Positions 8,183 to 17,538 are shown, numbered from the stretch's first letter. The stretch is DNA of 64,000 nt from Cytobacillus purgationiresistens (GCF_030813235.1 NZ_JAUSUB010000020.1:1-64000); one strand, 5' to 3'. Translations and numbers: made by a program. Notes: generated by a model not told the origin, from the sequence alone.

Positions 8183-9409
8183 TCACAAGCGATCGTCTTT
8201 CAAAAAGTTTAAAGCCGCTTGTTTATATATCTGTGTTGTAACTGCTAATTCTTCCACTTCAATATACTCATCAATTTGGTGCGGGACTTCACGGTCTCCT
8301 GCTCCAATTGTAATAATCGGAATCCCTTCAAGAGACAGAAATGTCCCATCCGTTGCCCCAGGGACACCATTATAAACTGGAGGCAATCCAGTTAAATCGC
8401 TGTATGCAGACGCAACTGCTTTTACAACCGGATCATTTCGATCAGTTGAAGTCCATGGACGGTCCTCAATTACTTCAAGCTCTGCTTTAAAATCTTGATC
8501 ATTTTCTTTCAGCTTCTGGAGGATTCCATTCATTTGGCTGATCAAAGTCTGATGATTCTGCCCAGGAACGGTGCGTATATCCAGTGTAGTCATGCACTGA
8601 TCTGGGACCACATTGATTTGCGCTTCGCCGGAGACTGGCGCTTGAAGTATAGTTGGAGTGATGCTTGGCCATCCGAGGTATTCATGCTTCCCGAGTCTCT
8701 CCTTCTCTCTTTGTTCCAGTTCATCCAACTCACAAATAATTTTTGCCATTCTCGTATTGGGATTGATGCCGCTTAAAGGCATCGCTCCATGCGCCATTTT
8801 TCCGAAAGTTCGGACGATCACTCTCAAAGCGCCTTTTTGCATAATGCATAATTGATTTTCCTCAGGTTCGCATATGATTGCTCCATCTACATCTCTTGCC
8901 CACCCGTTTTCAATAAACTTCTTAATCCCTATCATCATTCCTTCTTCATCGCAGGGCACACAAAGAATGATTTTCCCTGTAAAAGGCTCCTTATCTAGGA
9001 TTATCGAGCGCACCGCCGTAATTGCACATGCTAAATTCCCTTTTGTATCATTCGTTCCGCGACCGTACATGATTCCATTTTCGATTACTGCCCCGAAAGG
9101 ATCATATGTCCATAGTTCTCTGTCACCTTCTGTAACCACATCAGTATGACCTTCAAAAAGAAGCGTTTTCCCTGGTTTTCCGGAATCAAGAATACCAATG
9201 ACATTTGGTCTTCCCGGTGCTGCTTCTTCGATATAAACGTCTAATCCCAGTGCTTTCAAATAATCAAATACATAATTAGCTGCTTTCTTTTCATTTCCGT
9301 CTCTGTCATTCGGCCGATAAACGCTTTCTATTCGGACAAGCTCCTGAGTAAGATGAATCACCTCATCCTTATCTCTTAAATAACTCGGATTGTCAGAAAG
9401 TTTAATCAT
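8183..9409 (-). CDS. M20 family ArgE/DapE-type amidohydrolase
   Basis: 408 residues. Di-zinc ligands and catalytic residues are in order: FEGHTD (His88, Asp90), the bridging Asp121 in GTNDTKG, CDEEG (Glu155-Glu156), Glu181 in CEPEE, and a late His in VPHQIDE. A dimerisation domain lies in the middle. Members hydrolyse N-acyl amino acids and dipeptide-like amides. The ATG at 9409 follows GGGAGGAG; five extra upstream codons overlap that site. It starts 20 bases after panF, so it probably acts on whatever PanF imports. The sequence cannot decide between an N-acyl-beta-alanine such as pantothenate and another N-acyl amino acid. Confidence 0.9.
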   Translation of the reverse strand: MIKLSDNPSYLRDKDEVIHLTQELVRIESVYRPNDRDGNEKKAANYVFDYLKALGLDVYIEEAAPGRPNVIGILDSGKPGKTLLFEGHTDVVTEGDRELWTYDPFGAVIENGIMYGRGTNDTKGNLACAITAVRSIILDKEPFTGKIILCVPCDEEGMMIGIKKFIENGWARDVDGAIICEPEENQLCIMQKGALRVIVRTFGKMAHGAMPLSGINPNTRMAKIICELDELEQREKERLGKHEYLGWPSITPTILQAPVSGEAQINVVPDQCMTTLDIRTVPGQNHQTLISQMNGILQKLKENDQDFKAELEVIEDRPWTSTDRNDPVVKAVASAYSDLTGLPPVYNGVPGATDGTFLSLEGIPIITIGAGDREVPHQIDEYIEVEELAVTTQIYKQAALNFLKDDRL

Positions 9410-9429
9410 TGTATCTCCTCCCAATTATC

Positions 9430-10896
9430 TTAAACGTACCAAAACTTGTCTTCGATTTTTTGCTGCTGCTGAACATTTCTGTTCATCGTCAATAAACTAA
9501 CCGACACATAGACGATAAGTGATAAAAGAACTGGGACGACTACTGTATGCATGCCCCATAGATTTGGAGACAATCGATCTAATAATATATATGAGCCAAC
9601 GCCAAAAATCATAGAGCTAATTGCTCCATAGGCGTTGCCTTTTCTCCAATAAAGGCCAAGTACAATCGGCCAGATAAATGCTGCCTCCAGCCCACCAAAG
9701 GCAAATAAGTTCAACCAAATCAATAAATCGGGCGGATGAATAGCGGATAGATAAACTAGTAAACCCAATAATGCTGTAACACTTAAACTTACATTTTTAA
9801 TTCTCTTTTCTGATGCTGTCGGCTTAATATAATTTATATATATATCCTTTACAAGAGCAGAGCTGACAAGCAAGAGCAGGGAGTTAACAGTAGAAACTAC
9901 AGCAGCAATCGGCGCAGCAAGCACGATGCCCGCAAGCCATGAGGGCAGAATACTCAGAGTAAGTGTAGGCATAACTGTATCTCCAATCTCAATCCCCGGC
10001 ATGACTGCCCTGGCAAAAACACCTGTAAGATGCATGCCAAGCATGATTATTCCAGTTACTATCGTTCCGATAATCATTGCTGTATGCATTGCTTTAGAAT
10101 TCTTATATGACATAGCTCTCACCGCGATTTGGGGCAAAGCAACGACTCCTACACCAACCAAAATCCAAAAACTGGATACATATAAGGGCGTCAATGAACC
10201 ATCTGCTCCAAATGGAGTAATTAAGTTCGGATTTTCTGCTACTAATTCATTCATAATATTGGTCACTCCACCACCTGCAATGATTGTTCCAATAAGAATG
10301 ATTAATGTTCCAATAAACATAATAAATCCAAGAATTGTATCAGTTAATGCCACCGCTCTAAATCCACCTATTACCACAAAAAACAGAACGGAAATTGTGA
10401 AGATAAACAAGGCTGTTTGATAAGACACTCCCATAAAGGACTCAAGTAAGCGTCCTCCGCCAATCCATTGCGCAGCCATAGATGCAAATAAAAAGATGAC
10501 GATGCAGACGGAAGAGAGAATGACTACCCATTTGCTGTTATATCGTTCACGCAAAAAGTCATTAATTGTAACTGCTTTGATCTTTCTTGCAGTAATCGCG
10601 AACTTTTTGCCTAATACGGATAAAGTGAAATAGCCAGTCACAACCTGAGCCATCGAAAGCAACACCCATCCTAAGCCTGTATTATAGGCAACACCTGGAC
10701 CTCCTATAAAACTGGAGGCACTTCCATATGTAGCAACCATCGTCATAGCTAAAACCAGGCCGCCGAGATTTCTTCCTCCTAAAAAATACTCCTGTAAAAA
10801 ATCGGGACCTTGTTTGACAAAGCGCGCGGCATAAAAGCCCACTAAAAAAAGTGTTGCCAGAAAGATGACGAGAGGAATAGCCACACCTAAATTCAT
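9430..10896 (-). CDS. panF: PanF-type sodium/pantothenate symporter
   Basis: A 488-residue sodium:solute symporter with about 13 membrane helices. It shares long stretches with E. coli PanF as I know it: EYFLGGRNLGGLVLAMT, SSFIGGPG, GGGRLLES and LLIWLNLFAFGGLEA. Its start overlaps yhdT by four bases (ATGA), the same pair as in E. coli yhdT-panF. That supports pantothenate or a close analogue as substrate. Unlike E. coli, the gene is followed by an amidohydrolase and two dehydrogenases, which suggests catabolism as well as vitamin salvage. Confidence 0.9.
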   Translation of the reverse strand: MNLGVAIPLVIFLATLFLVGFYAARFVKQGPDFLQEYFLGGRNLGGLVLAMTMVATYGSASSFIGGPGVAYNTGLGWVLLSMAQVVTGYFTLSVLGKKFAITARKIKAVTINDFLRERYNSKWVVILSSVCIVIFLFASMAAQWIGGGRLLESFMGVSYQTALFIFTISVLFFVVIGGFRAVALTDTILGFIMFIGTLIILIGTIIAGGGVTNIMNELVAENPNLITPFGADGSLTPLYVSSFWILVGVGVVALPQIAVRAMSYKNSKAMHTAMIIGTIVTGIIMLGMHLTGVFARAVMPGIEIGDTVMPTLTLSILPSWLAGIVLAAPIAAVVSTVNSLLLLVSSALVKDIYINYIKPTASEKRIKNVSLSVTALLGLLVYLSAIHPPDLLIWLNLFAFGGLEAAFIWPIVLGLYWRKGNAYGAISSMIFGVGSYILLDRLSPNLWGMHTVVVPVLLSLIVYVSVSLLTMNRNVQQQQKIEDKFWYV

Positions 10897-11186
10897 TGAG
10901 TCTCCTCCTCTTTCCCTTCATTCTCAAAAGGCACATCTGAGAAGAAAAAGCGGACTACAATAAATACTAGGATAGTAATGAATATAAATCCCGCTACACA
11001 GCTATAGAAAAACCAAGCAGGCAAGCCAAAGACAAATGTATATTCCTCAACAGGAGCACTGCCCATCCCATATGCAAATCCGTACCACCATAAAAAATTT
11101 ATTATTGCTAAGCCAATAGCGATAAGAGCCTCTCTATTCGAAACCTTAAAACGAGGATCTATTTTCTTGTCTTTTCTAGTGTCCAT
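10893..11186 (-). CDS. yhdT: YhdT family (DUF997) small membrane protein
   Basis: 97 residues with two membrane segments (ALIAIGLAIINFLWWYGFAY and WFFYSCVAGFIFITILVFIV) and charged ends. This is the classical small companion of PanF; its role, perhaps a transporter subunit, is not established. The ATG at 11186 follows AAGGAGGT. It is the first gene of the five-gene operon and is translationally coupled to panF. Confidence 0.88.
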   Translation of the reverse strand: MDTRKDKKIDPRFKVSNREALIAIGLAIINFLWWYGFAYGMGSAPVEEYTFVFGLPAWFFYSCVAGFIFITILVFIVVRFFFSDVPFENEGKEEETQ

Positions 11187-11194
11187 AATAAAAC

Positions 11195-11260
11195 CTCCTT
11201 CTGATAGTATAGCATTTAATTCTAAATAAATAGAATATTCATACTAATATCTATTCTAAT
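11195..11260 (-). promoter_or_regulatory. Probable panF-operon promoter and operator
   Basis: Upstream of yhdT a minus-strand TATACT lies near 11206-11211. Behind it TAGAATA (11231-11237) and TATTCTA (11252-11258) form an inverted repeat with a 14-base gap, suited to a dimeric regulator. No regulator gene is adjacent. The -35 is weak. Confidence 0.4.
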
Positions 11261-11330
11261 ATAAAATGGTAAAAAGGAGATTAGACATTTTGACAATTCT
11301 TTAAAGAAATGTCATGACAGTTTGTAAATA

Positions 11331-11373
11331 AAAAAAGGTTTAAGCATTCTTACAAGATGCTTAAACCTTTTTT
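11331..11373 (-). terminator. Terminator of the 51-codon gene
   Basis: AAAGGTTTAAGCAT pairs with ATGCTTAAACCTTT, with flanking A and T runs on both sides. Confidence 0.88.
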
Positions 11374-11381
11374 CCGCTCTA

Positions 11382-11537
11382 TTAACTTAACTCATTTTCC
11401 TGATTTTCTTGATTACTTATTTCATTTCGATCCACTGTGCCACTATTGTATGCTTCCATAATCGAATCACTAATTGACTTTTCTGCCTCATCTTCATTGT
11501 AGAAGTTTTGGATTGCATTCTCTTCATTCTTTTTCAA
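11382..11537 (-). CDS. Small acidic protein, 51 residues, possibly DUF4025-like
   Basis: The start is TTG 11537 behind AAAGGAGTG, followed by 51 codons and a stop just ahead of a good terminator, so a complete transcription unit is visible. The product is very acidic and Asn/Glu/Ser-rich, with no membrane segment or signal. The part SDSIMEAYNSGTVD recalls the end of small Bacillus DUF4025 proteins, but I am not certain. It sits between the panF operon and the universal stress gene. Confidence 0.6.
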   Translation of the reverse strand: MKKNEENAIQNFYNEDEAEKSISDSIMEAYNSGTVDRNEISNQENQENELS

Positions 11538-11643
11538 GTCAGTTCACTCCTTTGTCAAAATAATTTACTTTTATTGTTTGATTTTTTGCTACATTTATTC
11601 GCAAAAAGGGTATGTATAATATAGGTAAAGGAGGAGATAAAAA

Positions 11644-12123
11644 ATGAGTATAAAATATCAAAACATACTGGTTGCTGTGGATGGTTCAAATGAAGCGGAA
11701 TGTGCTTTTAGAAAAGCGATGGAAATTGCTAAAAGTAATCAAGCTAATCTGATTTTGACTCATGTTATCGACACTCGAACATACGCTGCTGTTGAGGCTT
11801 ATGACCGAACAAGTGCAGAACGGGCAGACACATTCGCTAAAGAATTAATGGAAAAATATAAAAACGAATGCTTCGAAGCTGGCATCACCCATGTAGAATA
11901 TGAAATTGAGTATGGTTCTCCTAAAGTAAAAATCCCTAAAGATGTTGCACTGAAACATAATATCGACTTAATCATTTGCGGTGCTACTGGTTTAAATGCT
12001 GTAGAAAGATTCCTCATTGGCAGCGTATCTGAGCATATTACCCGTCATGCGCCATGTGATGTTTTAGTCGTAAGACCAAATAAAACCGTCAATAACAAAG
12101 ACAGACTTGATAGACTGGCGTAG
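11644..12123 (+). CDS. Universal stress protein, UspA family
   Basis: A 159-residue single-domain UspA protein. The ATP-binding pattern G-2x-G-9x-GS is present in GATGLNAVERFLIGSVSE, and the N-terminal ILVAVDGS strand-loop is typical. These cytoplasmic proteins bind ATP and are induced on starvation or other stress. AAAGGAGGAG precedes the ATG, and a TATAAT lies at 11615-11620. The family has several members per Bacillus genome, so I give no symbol. The 51-bp repeat array follows immediately downstream. Confidence 0.9.
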   Translation: MSIKYQNILVAVDGSNEAECAFRKAMEIAKSNQANLILTHVIDTRTYAAVEAYDRTSAERADTFAKELMEKYKNECFEAGITHVEYEIEYGSPKVKIPKDVALKHNIDLIICGATGLNAVERFLIGSVSEHITRHAPCDVLVVRPNKTVNNKDRLDRLA

Positions 12124-12141
12124 ATGTGATTGAATCAACAC

Positions 12142-12850
12142 GATTCTTATCTCAACTGCCGAGAAACGCCCTTTTCAGATAAGAAAGTGTAGGATTCTTA
12201 TCTCAAATGCCGAGAAACGCCCTTTTCAGATAAGAAAGTGTAGGATTCTTAGCTCAAATACAGAGAAACGCTCTTTTCAGATAAGAAAGTGCTGGATTCT
12301 TAGCTCAAATACAGAGAAACGCCCTTTTCAGATAAGAAAGTGCTGGATTCTTAGCTCAAATGCCGAGAAACGCCCTTTTCAGATAAGAAAGGGCTGGATT
12401 CTTAGCTCAAATACAGAGAAACACCATTTTCAGATAAGAAAGTGCTAGATTCTTAGCTCAAATACAGAGAAACGCCCTTTTCAGATAAGAAAGGGCTGGA
12501 TTCTTAGCTCAAATGCCGAGAAACGCCCTTTTCAGATAAGAAAGTGCTGGATTCTTAGCTCAAATGCCGAGAAACGCCCTTTTCAGATAAGAAAGGGCTG
12601 GATTCTTAGCTCAAATGCCGAGAAACACCCTTTTCAGATAAGAAAGTGTAGGATTCTTAGCTCAAATGCCGAGAAACGCCCTTTTCAGATAAGAAAGATT
12701 AGGATTCTTAGCTCAAATACAGAGAAACGCCCTTTTCAGATAAGAAAGTGCTGGATTCTTAGCTCAAATGCCGAGAAACGCCCTTTTCAGATAAGAAAGG
12801 GCTGGATTCTTAGCTCAAATACCGAAAAACGCCCTTTTCAGATAAGAAAG
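12142..12850. repeat. 51-bp tandem repeat, fourteen copies
   Basis: Units starting GATTCTTA begin at 12142 and then every 51 bases without exception up to 12805. Each has a conserved GAGAAACGCCCTTTTCAGAT block and ends in AGATAAGAAAG plus a variable four to five bases. The 5' arm TTCTTATCT and 3' arm AGATAAGAA are inverted repeats, so every unit can fold into a hairpin; in most units one arm has drifted to TTCTTAGCT. The array fills the gap between the convergent usp and argH genes. There are no spacers, so it is not a CRISPR. Confidence 0.95.
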
Positions 12851-12865
12851 ACCTTTATATGAAAA

Positions 12866-12900
12866 GCAAAAAAGAGCAGGCTGTATTATACAGCGTGCTC
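12866..12900 (-). terminator. Terminator of argG-argH, overlapping the argH stop
   Basis: GAGCA-GGCTGTA (12874 onward) pairs with TACAGCG-TGCTC. On the minus strand it is followed by a T run. The last codons of argH form one arm. Confidence 0.85.
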
Positions 12901-14277
12901 TTCTGATTTAAGCAATGATTTCGCTTTATTAATTGCAAGTTTCACTTGTGCAAATCCTGTTCCACCAGCACTATTTCTTCTCTCGACAGCTGTGTATGGA
13001 TCTAGGACCTTATAGATTTCATTTTCGAATAAAGTGTTAACCTCTTTATACTCTTCTATTGGCAAGTCACCAAGGTAACAGCCTTTTTGCACACAAGCTA
13101 ATACAAGCTTTCCAACAATTTCATGGGCTTCGCGGAACGGTACGCCTTTTCCGGATAAATAATCAGCCAGTTCAGTCGCATTGGAAAAATCATTTTTCGT
13201 CGCTTTTTCCATTTGCTCATCTTTTACTTTCATTGTCTTAATCATTCCAGCAAAGATTTTCAATGAACCAATCACTGTTTTAACCGTATCAAACATGCCT
13301 TCCTTGTCTTCTTGCATATCTTTATTATAAGCAAGTGGCAGACCTTTTAAGACGGTCAGCAGACCCATCATATTGCCGTAAACTCGTCCTGTTTTACCAC
13401 GAATTAATTCCGCCATGTCTGGGTTTTTCTTTTGCGGCATAATGCTGCTTCCAGTGGCAAAGCTATCATCTAATTCGATAAACTGAAACTCTTGGCTGGA
13501 CCAAAGAATGAATTCCTCACTAAGTCTTGATAAGTGCATCATTAACATTGAGCTGGATGATAAGAACTCAAGAATGAAATCCCTGTCACTTACAGCATCC
13601 AGACTATTTTCATAAATTCCATCGAATCCTAGCAGCTCAGCTGTCTGATAGCGGTCAATTGGGAAAGTCGTCCCTGCCAAAGCACCTGCTCCAAGCGGAG
13701 AGATGTTAATGCGTTTCACGCTTTCTGTAAAGCGCTCTTTATCACGCTGAAGCATCCAGAAGTACGCCATTAAATGATGCCCGAAAGAAATTGGCTGCGC
13801 TCTTTGGAGATGCGTATATCCCGGCATAACTGTTTCTACATTTGCCTCAGCTTGCTCTACAAGTGCTGTTTGCATTTCTTCGATTAATTCTATAATCAAC
13901 TTCACTTGCTTCTTCAAATATAAATGCATATCTGTAGCAACTTGGTCATTGCGGCTTCTTGCTGTATGAAGCTTTCCGCCGACAGGACCGACAATGTCTG
14001 TAAGAGCGCTTTCTAAATTTAAATGAATATCTTCAAGCTTAACAGAGTAAGACAGTTCATCTTTATCTGCCTTTTCTTGTAATGCTTTAAGACCTTGTTT
14101 AATTTTTGCTGCATCCTCTTCACCGATGATCCCATTTGCAGAAAGCATCGTTACATGAGCGATGCTTCCTTCCAAATCTTCCTTTACAAGCTCTTGGTCA
14201 AAAGAAATAGATGCGCCAAATTCGTCGACCCATTCCTCAGCAGATTTTGTGAATCTGCCTCCCCATAATTTCTTCAC
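12886..14277 (-). CDS. argH: Argininosuccinate lyase
   Basis: 463 residues, the usual ArgH length. It cleaves argininosuccinate to arginine and fumarate, the last step of arginine synthesis. Markers are the opening [17 protein letters not shown] and the fumarase/aspartase signature [12 protein letters not shown] with the catalytic serine. I use GTG 14277, which overlaps the argG stop by four bases (GTGA), behind AGGTGA. A 19-codon longer frame would run back into argG. Translational coupling with argG is likely. Confidence 0.96.
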   Translation of the reverse strand: MKKLWGGRFTKSAEEWVDEFGASISFDQELVKEDLEGSIAHVTMLSANGIIGEEDAAKIKQGLKALQEKADKDELSYSVKLEDIHLNLESALTDIVGPVGGKLHTARSRNDQVATDMHLYLKKQVKLIIELIEEMQTALVEQAEANVETVMPGYTHLQRAQPISFGHHLMAYFWMLQRDKERFTESVKRINISPLGAGALAGTTFPIDRYQTAELLGFDGIYENSLDAVSDRDFILEFLSSSSMLMMHLSRLSEEFILWSSQEFQFIELDDSFATGSSIMPQKKNPDMAELIRGKTGRVYGNMMGLLTVLKGLPLAYNKDMQEDKEGMFDTVKTVIGSLKIFAGMIKTMKVKDEQMEKATKNDFSNATELADYLSGKGVPFREAHEIVGKLVLACVQKGCYLGDLPIEEYKEVNTLFENEIYKVLDPYTAVERRNSAGGTGFAQVKLAINKAKSLLKSEEHAV

Positions 14278-15485
14278 ACTGTCACCTGCTTGTTGCTTTG
14301 CACAATACTTTGTACTTTTGTTGGAAGACCCCAAAGTTTAATGAAGCCTACTGCTGCATTGTGATCAAACTCATCATCAGAAGTGTAAGTAGCCAATTTT
14401 TCATCATATAGTGAATAAGGTGATTTTCTTCCCTCGATAATAGAATGACCTTTGAATAATTTCACTCTTACAGTACCAGTTACAAACTTTTGTGTTTCTT
14501 GAAGGAACGCTTCAAGAGCATTTCTTAATTGAGAGAACCAAAGTCCTTCATAAATCAATTCAGAAATCTGTTTTTCAATCACTGGCTTGAAGTGGGCCAA
14601 TTCTTTTACAAGTGTTAAGTCTTCTAATTCTTTATGTGCTCTAATCAACGTCATTGCACCAGGGCACTCATAGATTTCACGTGATTTAATCCCAACAAGA
14701 CGATTTTCAACATGGTCAATACGACCCACACCATGTTTGCCTGCAATGTAGTTCAACTCTAGAATTAAATTAGATAGTGGATATTCTTTACCATTTAATG
14801 TAACAGGGACACCCTGCTCAAATCCAATTTCGATTATTTCCGGTGTATCTGGCGTATTTTCAAGGCTTGCCGTTAAGTCATAAGCGTCTTCTGGTGGAGC
14901 CGCCCAAGGATCTTCTAAAATTCCACACTCATTACTTCTTCCCCAAAGATTTTGGTCAATAGAGTATGGTGAATCTAATTTAATCGGTATAGGAATACCG
15001 TTTTGTTTTGCATATTCGATTTCTTCTTCACGAGACCATTTCCAGTCACGAACAGGAGCAAGTACAGTTAAATTTGGATTCAATCCATTAATAGCCACTT
15101 CAAAACGGACTTGGTCGTTTCCTTTACCGGTACAACCGTGAGCTACCGCTACAGCACCTTCTTGTTCTGCAACTTCTACCAATTTCTTTGCAATCAATGG
15201 ACGAGATAATGCAGAAACAAGTGGATATTTATTTTCATAAAGTGCATGCGCCTGTAAGGCAACCAAGGCGAAGTCCTTAGCAAATTCTTCTTTCGCATCA
15301 ATTACGTATGAAGAAACAGCACCTACTTGTATTGCTTTCTCTTTGATAAAATCAAGATCTTTACCTTCTCCTACATCCAAGCAGCAGGCAACAACTGAAT
15401 AGCCTTGGTCTCCTAACCATTTAATAGCAACTGAAGTATCTAAACCGCCTGAATAGGCAAGAACAACTTTTTTTGAGTTTGTCAT
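14274..15485 (-). CDS. argG: Argininosuccinate synthase
   Basis: 403 residues. It joins citrulline and aspartate using ATP. The PP-loop AYSGGLDTS is at the N-terminus, and [13 protein letters not shown] and [10 protein letters not shown] follow as expected. The ATG at 15485 has a GGAGGA site. It is the first gene of argG-argH, and two ARG-box-like sequences lie just upstream. Confidence 0.97.
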   Translation of the reverse strand: MTNSKKVVLAYSGGLDTSVAIKWLGDQGYSVVACCLDVGEGKDLDFIKEKAIQVGAVSSYVIDAKEEFAKDFALVALQAHALYENKYPLVSALSRPLIAKKLVEVAEQEGAVAVAHGCTGKGNDQVRFEVAINGLNPNLTVLAPVRDWKWSREEEIEYAKQNGIPIPIKLDSPYSIDQNLWGRSNECGILEDPWAAPPEDAYDLTASLENTPDTPEIIEIGFEQGVPVTLNGKEYPLSNLILELNYIAGKHGVGRIDHVENRLVGIKSREIYECPGAMTLIRAHKELEDLTLVKELAHFKPVIEKQISELIYEGLWFSQLRNALEAFLQETQKFVTGTVRVKLFKGHSIIEGRKSPYSLYDEKLATYTSDDEFDHNAAVGFIKLWGLPTKVQSIVQSNKQVTV

Positions 15486-15504
15486 GATATTATTTCCTCC
15501 TTGA

Positions 15505-15610
15505 AGTGTTTACGTATAAATATTCATCTATATATATTTTTATTCAACTTATTATGATACTACTTTAACAACCTTTCCTTAAAAATGCAATAGTTTCGTG
15601 CAATTTTCTC
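15505..15610 (-). promoter_or_regulatory. argG promoter region with tandem ARG-box-like sites
   Basis: On the minus strand, GATGAATATTTATACGT (about 15512-15528) and GTTGAATAAAAATATATA (about 15531-15548) lie one behind the other. Both fit the TGAATWWWWATTCA-like half-site pattern bound by AhrC/ArgR-type repressors. A -35/-10 pair is plausible near 15560-15600 but weak. Repression by arginine is the expected outcome. Confidence 0.6.
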
Positions 15611-15619
15611 AAAAATCTC

Positions 15620-15774
15620 CATGAATATCACCCTTTTGCATTGGAGCATATATTTTCCCAGAATAAATGATAAAATGGATGTTTTTAAGTTGGCTGCACT
15701 TTGCCTTTCCCAAGACGATTTTTATTGCAGCGCTAAGCATTAACTTATAAAGAATAAACAGCAATTCGCAAAAA
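15620..15774. other. Intergenic stretch without a gene
   Basis: Between the argG control region and the terminator at 15775 I see no supported gene, repeat or RNA. It holds short AT-rich sequence only. Confidence 0.6.
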
Positions 15775-15822
15775 GAAAAAACAGCACATGGAAGCGACTC
15801 GCTTGCATGTGCTGTTTTTTTA
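15775..15822 (-). terminator. Terminator of the serine hydrolase gene
   Basis: ACAGCACATG-GAAGCGA pairs with TCGCTTG-CATGTGCTGT. A and T runs flank it on both sides. Confidence 0.92.
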
Positions 15823-15844
15823 ATGGTGGATCTGTTCTTATTTT

Positions 15845-17218
15845 TTAGCGAATCATCGCCTCATATACTGCCTTCACAACATTTCCATATTCACTTATTC
15901 CGTAAGTATCTCCGTGAAATTTATTCGGCTCTTTGGAGGGATTTATTACTTTTGAATGTTTTTTGTTCGTCAGTAATGCAATGGCTAAATCATTTTCTTT
16001 ATCGATGATTGTGACAGTTCCTGTCCATCCTGTATGTCCGAATGCATGTTTACTAGCGTATTCACTGAACATCCATTCCATGCTCTCATTTCCATTAATC
16101 CTCCAGCCTAACCCAAACGTTGGACTAAAATCAGAAGGTGAGATAAAGTTTTGAATTGTTTTTTCGTCAAATAGCTGCACTTTGCCATAACCGCCCCCAT
16201 TCAGCATGACTTGCATAAGAATAGCTAAGTCTGCAGTTGTTGAAAAAAGGCCGGCGTGACCGGATACTCCACCCATAGAATAGAATGCTTTTTCATCATG
16301 CACTTCCCCTTGCAATGTGTTGTTTCTAATATTCGGAAATGAAATAGCCCCATCCCTCGTATTACCTAACAGTTCCGTGGCTGCGAATTTCTTTTGCTTT
16401 TCCCCCTTATTCAAAGGATTAAATTTGGTTGCTTTCAATTTTAGTGGTTTATAAATGTTCTTCTCCACATATGCATCCAGCTGCTGGCCGGTTATTTCTT
16501 CCACGATCATTCCAAGCAGCATATAATCAATATCACTGTATATTTGCGCAGTGCCTGGTTCATTCTCAAGAGGCGTCTTTAACAGCATCTGAAATGTTTT
16601 CTCGCGATCCTGAGAATATAAATTTCCTGCTCGATCCGGGTTATGATAATGTATGCTTGATGGAAAGCCGGCAACATGTTGGAGCAAATCCTTTACACGT
16701 ATTTCCTCTTTCCTTTTAATTATATCTTCAGGCTGATTTTTAAAATCTGGTAAGTAATATTGGACAGTTTCATTAATATCCAAGGCACCAGTGCTTACTA
16801 GATGTTGAAGGGCAAAATTGGTTGCATACATTTTTGTATTTGAAGCAAGATCAAAGATTGTTGAAGCTTTCATTTTCTTCGGTTTCTTTAATAAAGAATG
16901 TTCTTCATAAATTTGTGAATAGCCATACGCGTCTTCCTTTACAATCTTTCCATCCTTTATTACGATAAGTACTGCGCCTGGAAAACCGGCATTCACTTCT
17001 GCTTCAATTAACTGGTCCACCTTTTTCAACCCCTTAGAGGAGAAGCCAGCTTCTTCAGGTTTTTTAGCTTTTTTTAAGGTTGGATAGCCATGTTTTATCG
17101 GGTAAGCCCATTGCTGCTCTTTATCATTTTTCATTAGATTTGCCGCATCGGAGCCTGTACTACTTAAAGGCAATAACAAAAGTAATAAAATCAAAATAAG
17201 TACAACAGATTTTTTCAT
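15845..17218 (-). CDS. Exported beta-lactamase-fold serine hydrolase (YbbE/AmpC-like)
   Basis: 457 residues with a clear signal peptide (MKKSVVLILILLLLLLPLSS). The mature class C beta-lactamase / penicillin-binding fold has the nucleophile motif SNTK in FDLASNTKMYA, YSD in place of the YxN box and HTG in GHTGWTG. It probably acts outside the membrane on cell wall peptides or esters. It resembles B. subtilis YbbE, part of a muropeptide recycling cluster, but none of those partners is nearby. The ATG at 17218 follows AAAAGGAG; 11 extra upstream codons are rejected. Confidence 0.85.
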   Translation of the reverse strand: MKKSVVLILILLLLLLPLSSTGSDAANLMKNDKEQQWAYPIKHGYPTLKKAKKPEEAGFSSKGLKKVDQLIEAEVNAGFPGAVLIVIKDGKIVKEDAYGYSQIYEEHSLLKKPKKMKASTIFDLASNTKMYATNFALQHLVSTGALDINETVQYYLPDFKNQPEDIIKRKEEIRVKDLLQHVAGFPSSIHYHNPDRAGNLYSQDREKTFQMLLKTPLENEPGTAQIYSDIDYMLLGMIVEEITGQQLDAYVEKNIYKPLKLKATKFNPLNKGEKQKKFAATELLGNTRDGAISFPNIRNNTLQGEVHDEKAFYSMGGVSGHAGLFSTTADLAILMQVMLNGGGYGKVQLFDEKTIQNFISPSDFSPTFGLGWRINGNESMEWMFSEYASKHAFGHTGWTGTVTIIDKENDLAIALLTNKKHSKVINPSKEPNKFHGDTYGISEYGNVVKAVYEAMIR

Positions 17219-17538
17219 ATCCTGCTCCTTTTCTAAAAAAGTGGAAGCCACTCGTTCACCGCTCTTTGCCTTTGAGCTGCCTGGAAGAAGGAATTAACAT
17301 TCAGCCTTCACTTTTATATATATAAATTTTGAATATTAAAATATTTAAATCTATGTTAATATATTCTTCTAGTTGTGTAAACGGAATAGGGAAAATCAGC
17401 CCATTTGTTCTATCTCTAAGATGTTAGCTTATAATAGAATACCTATTTGGCTGTTCTTCATTCATCAAACTTTAGACATATATAATTCGCAAGCTATAAA
17501 GTAAAATAAAATGACTAACCTTGTGGGGAGAAATATTA
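17219..17538. other. AT-rich intergenic gap of about 320 bases
   Basis: Promoter space between two divergent genes. A TATAAT occurs at 17430-17435 on the plus strand. No small gene, hairpin or repeat was recognised. Confidence 0.5.

Noticed and set aside
9926-10420. 164-codon frame antisense to panF
   Set aside because: Shadow of the helix-rich transporter; the real gene is on the minus strand.
12142-12850. CRISPR-like array
   Set aside because: Units are contiguous with no unique spacers, there are no cas genes, and the period is 51 rather than repeat plus spacer.
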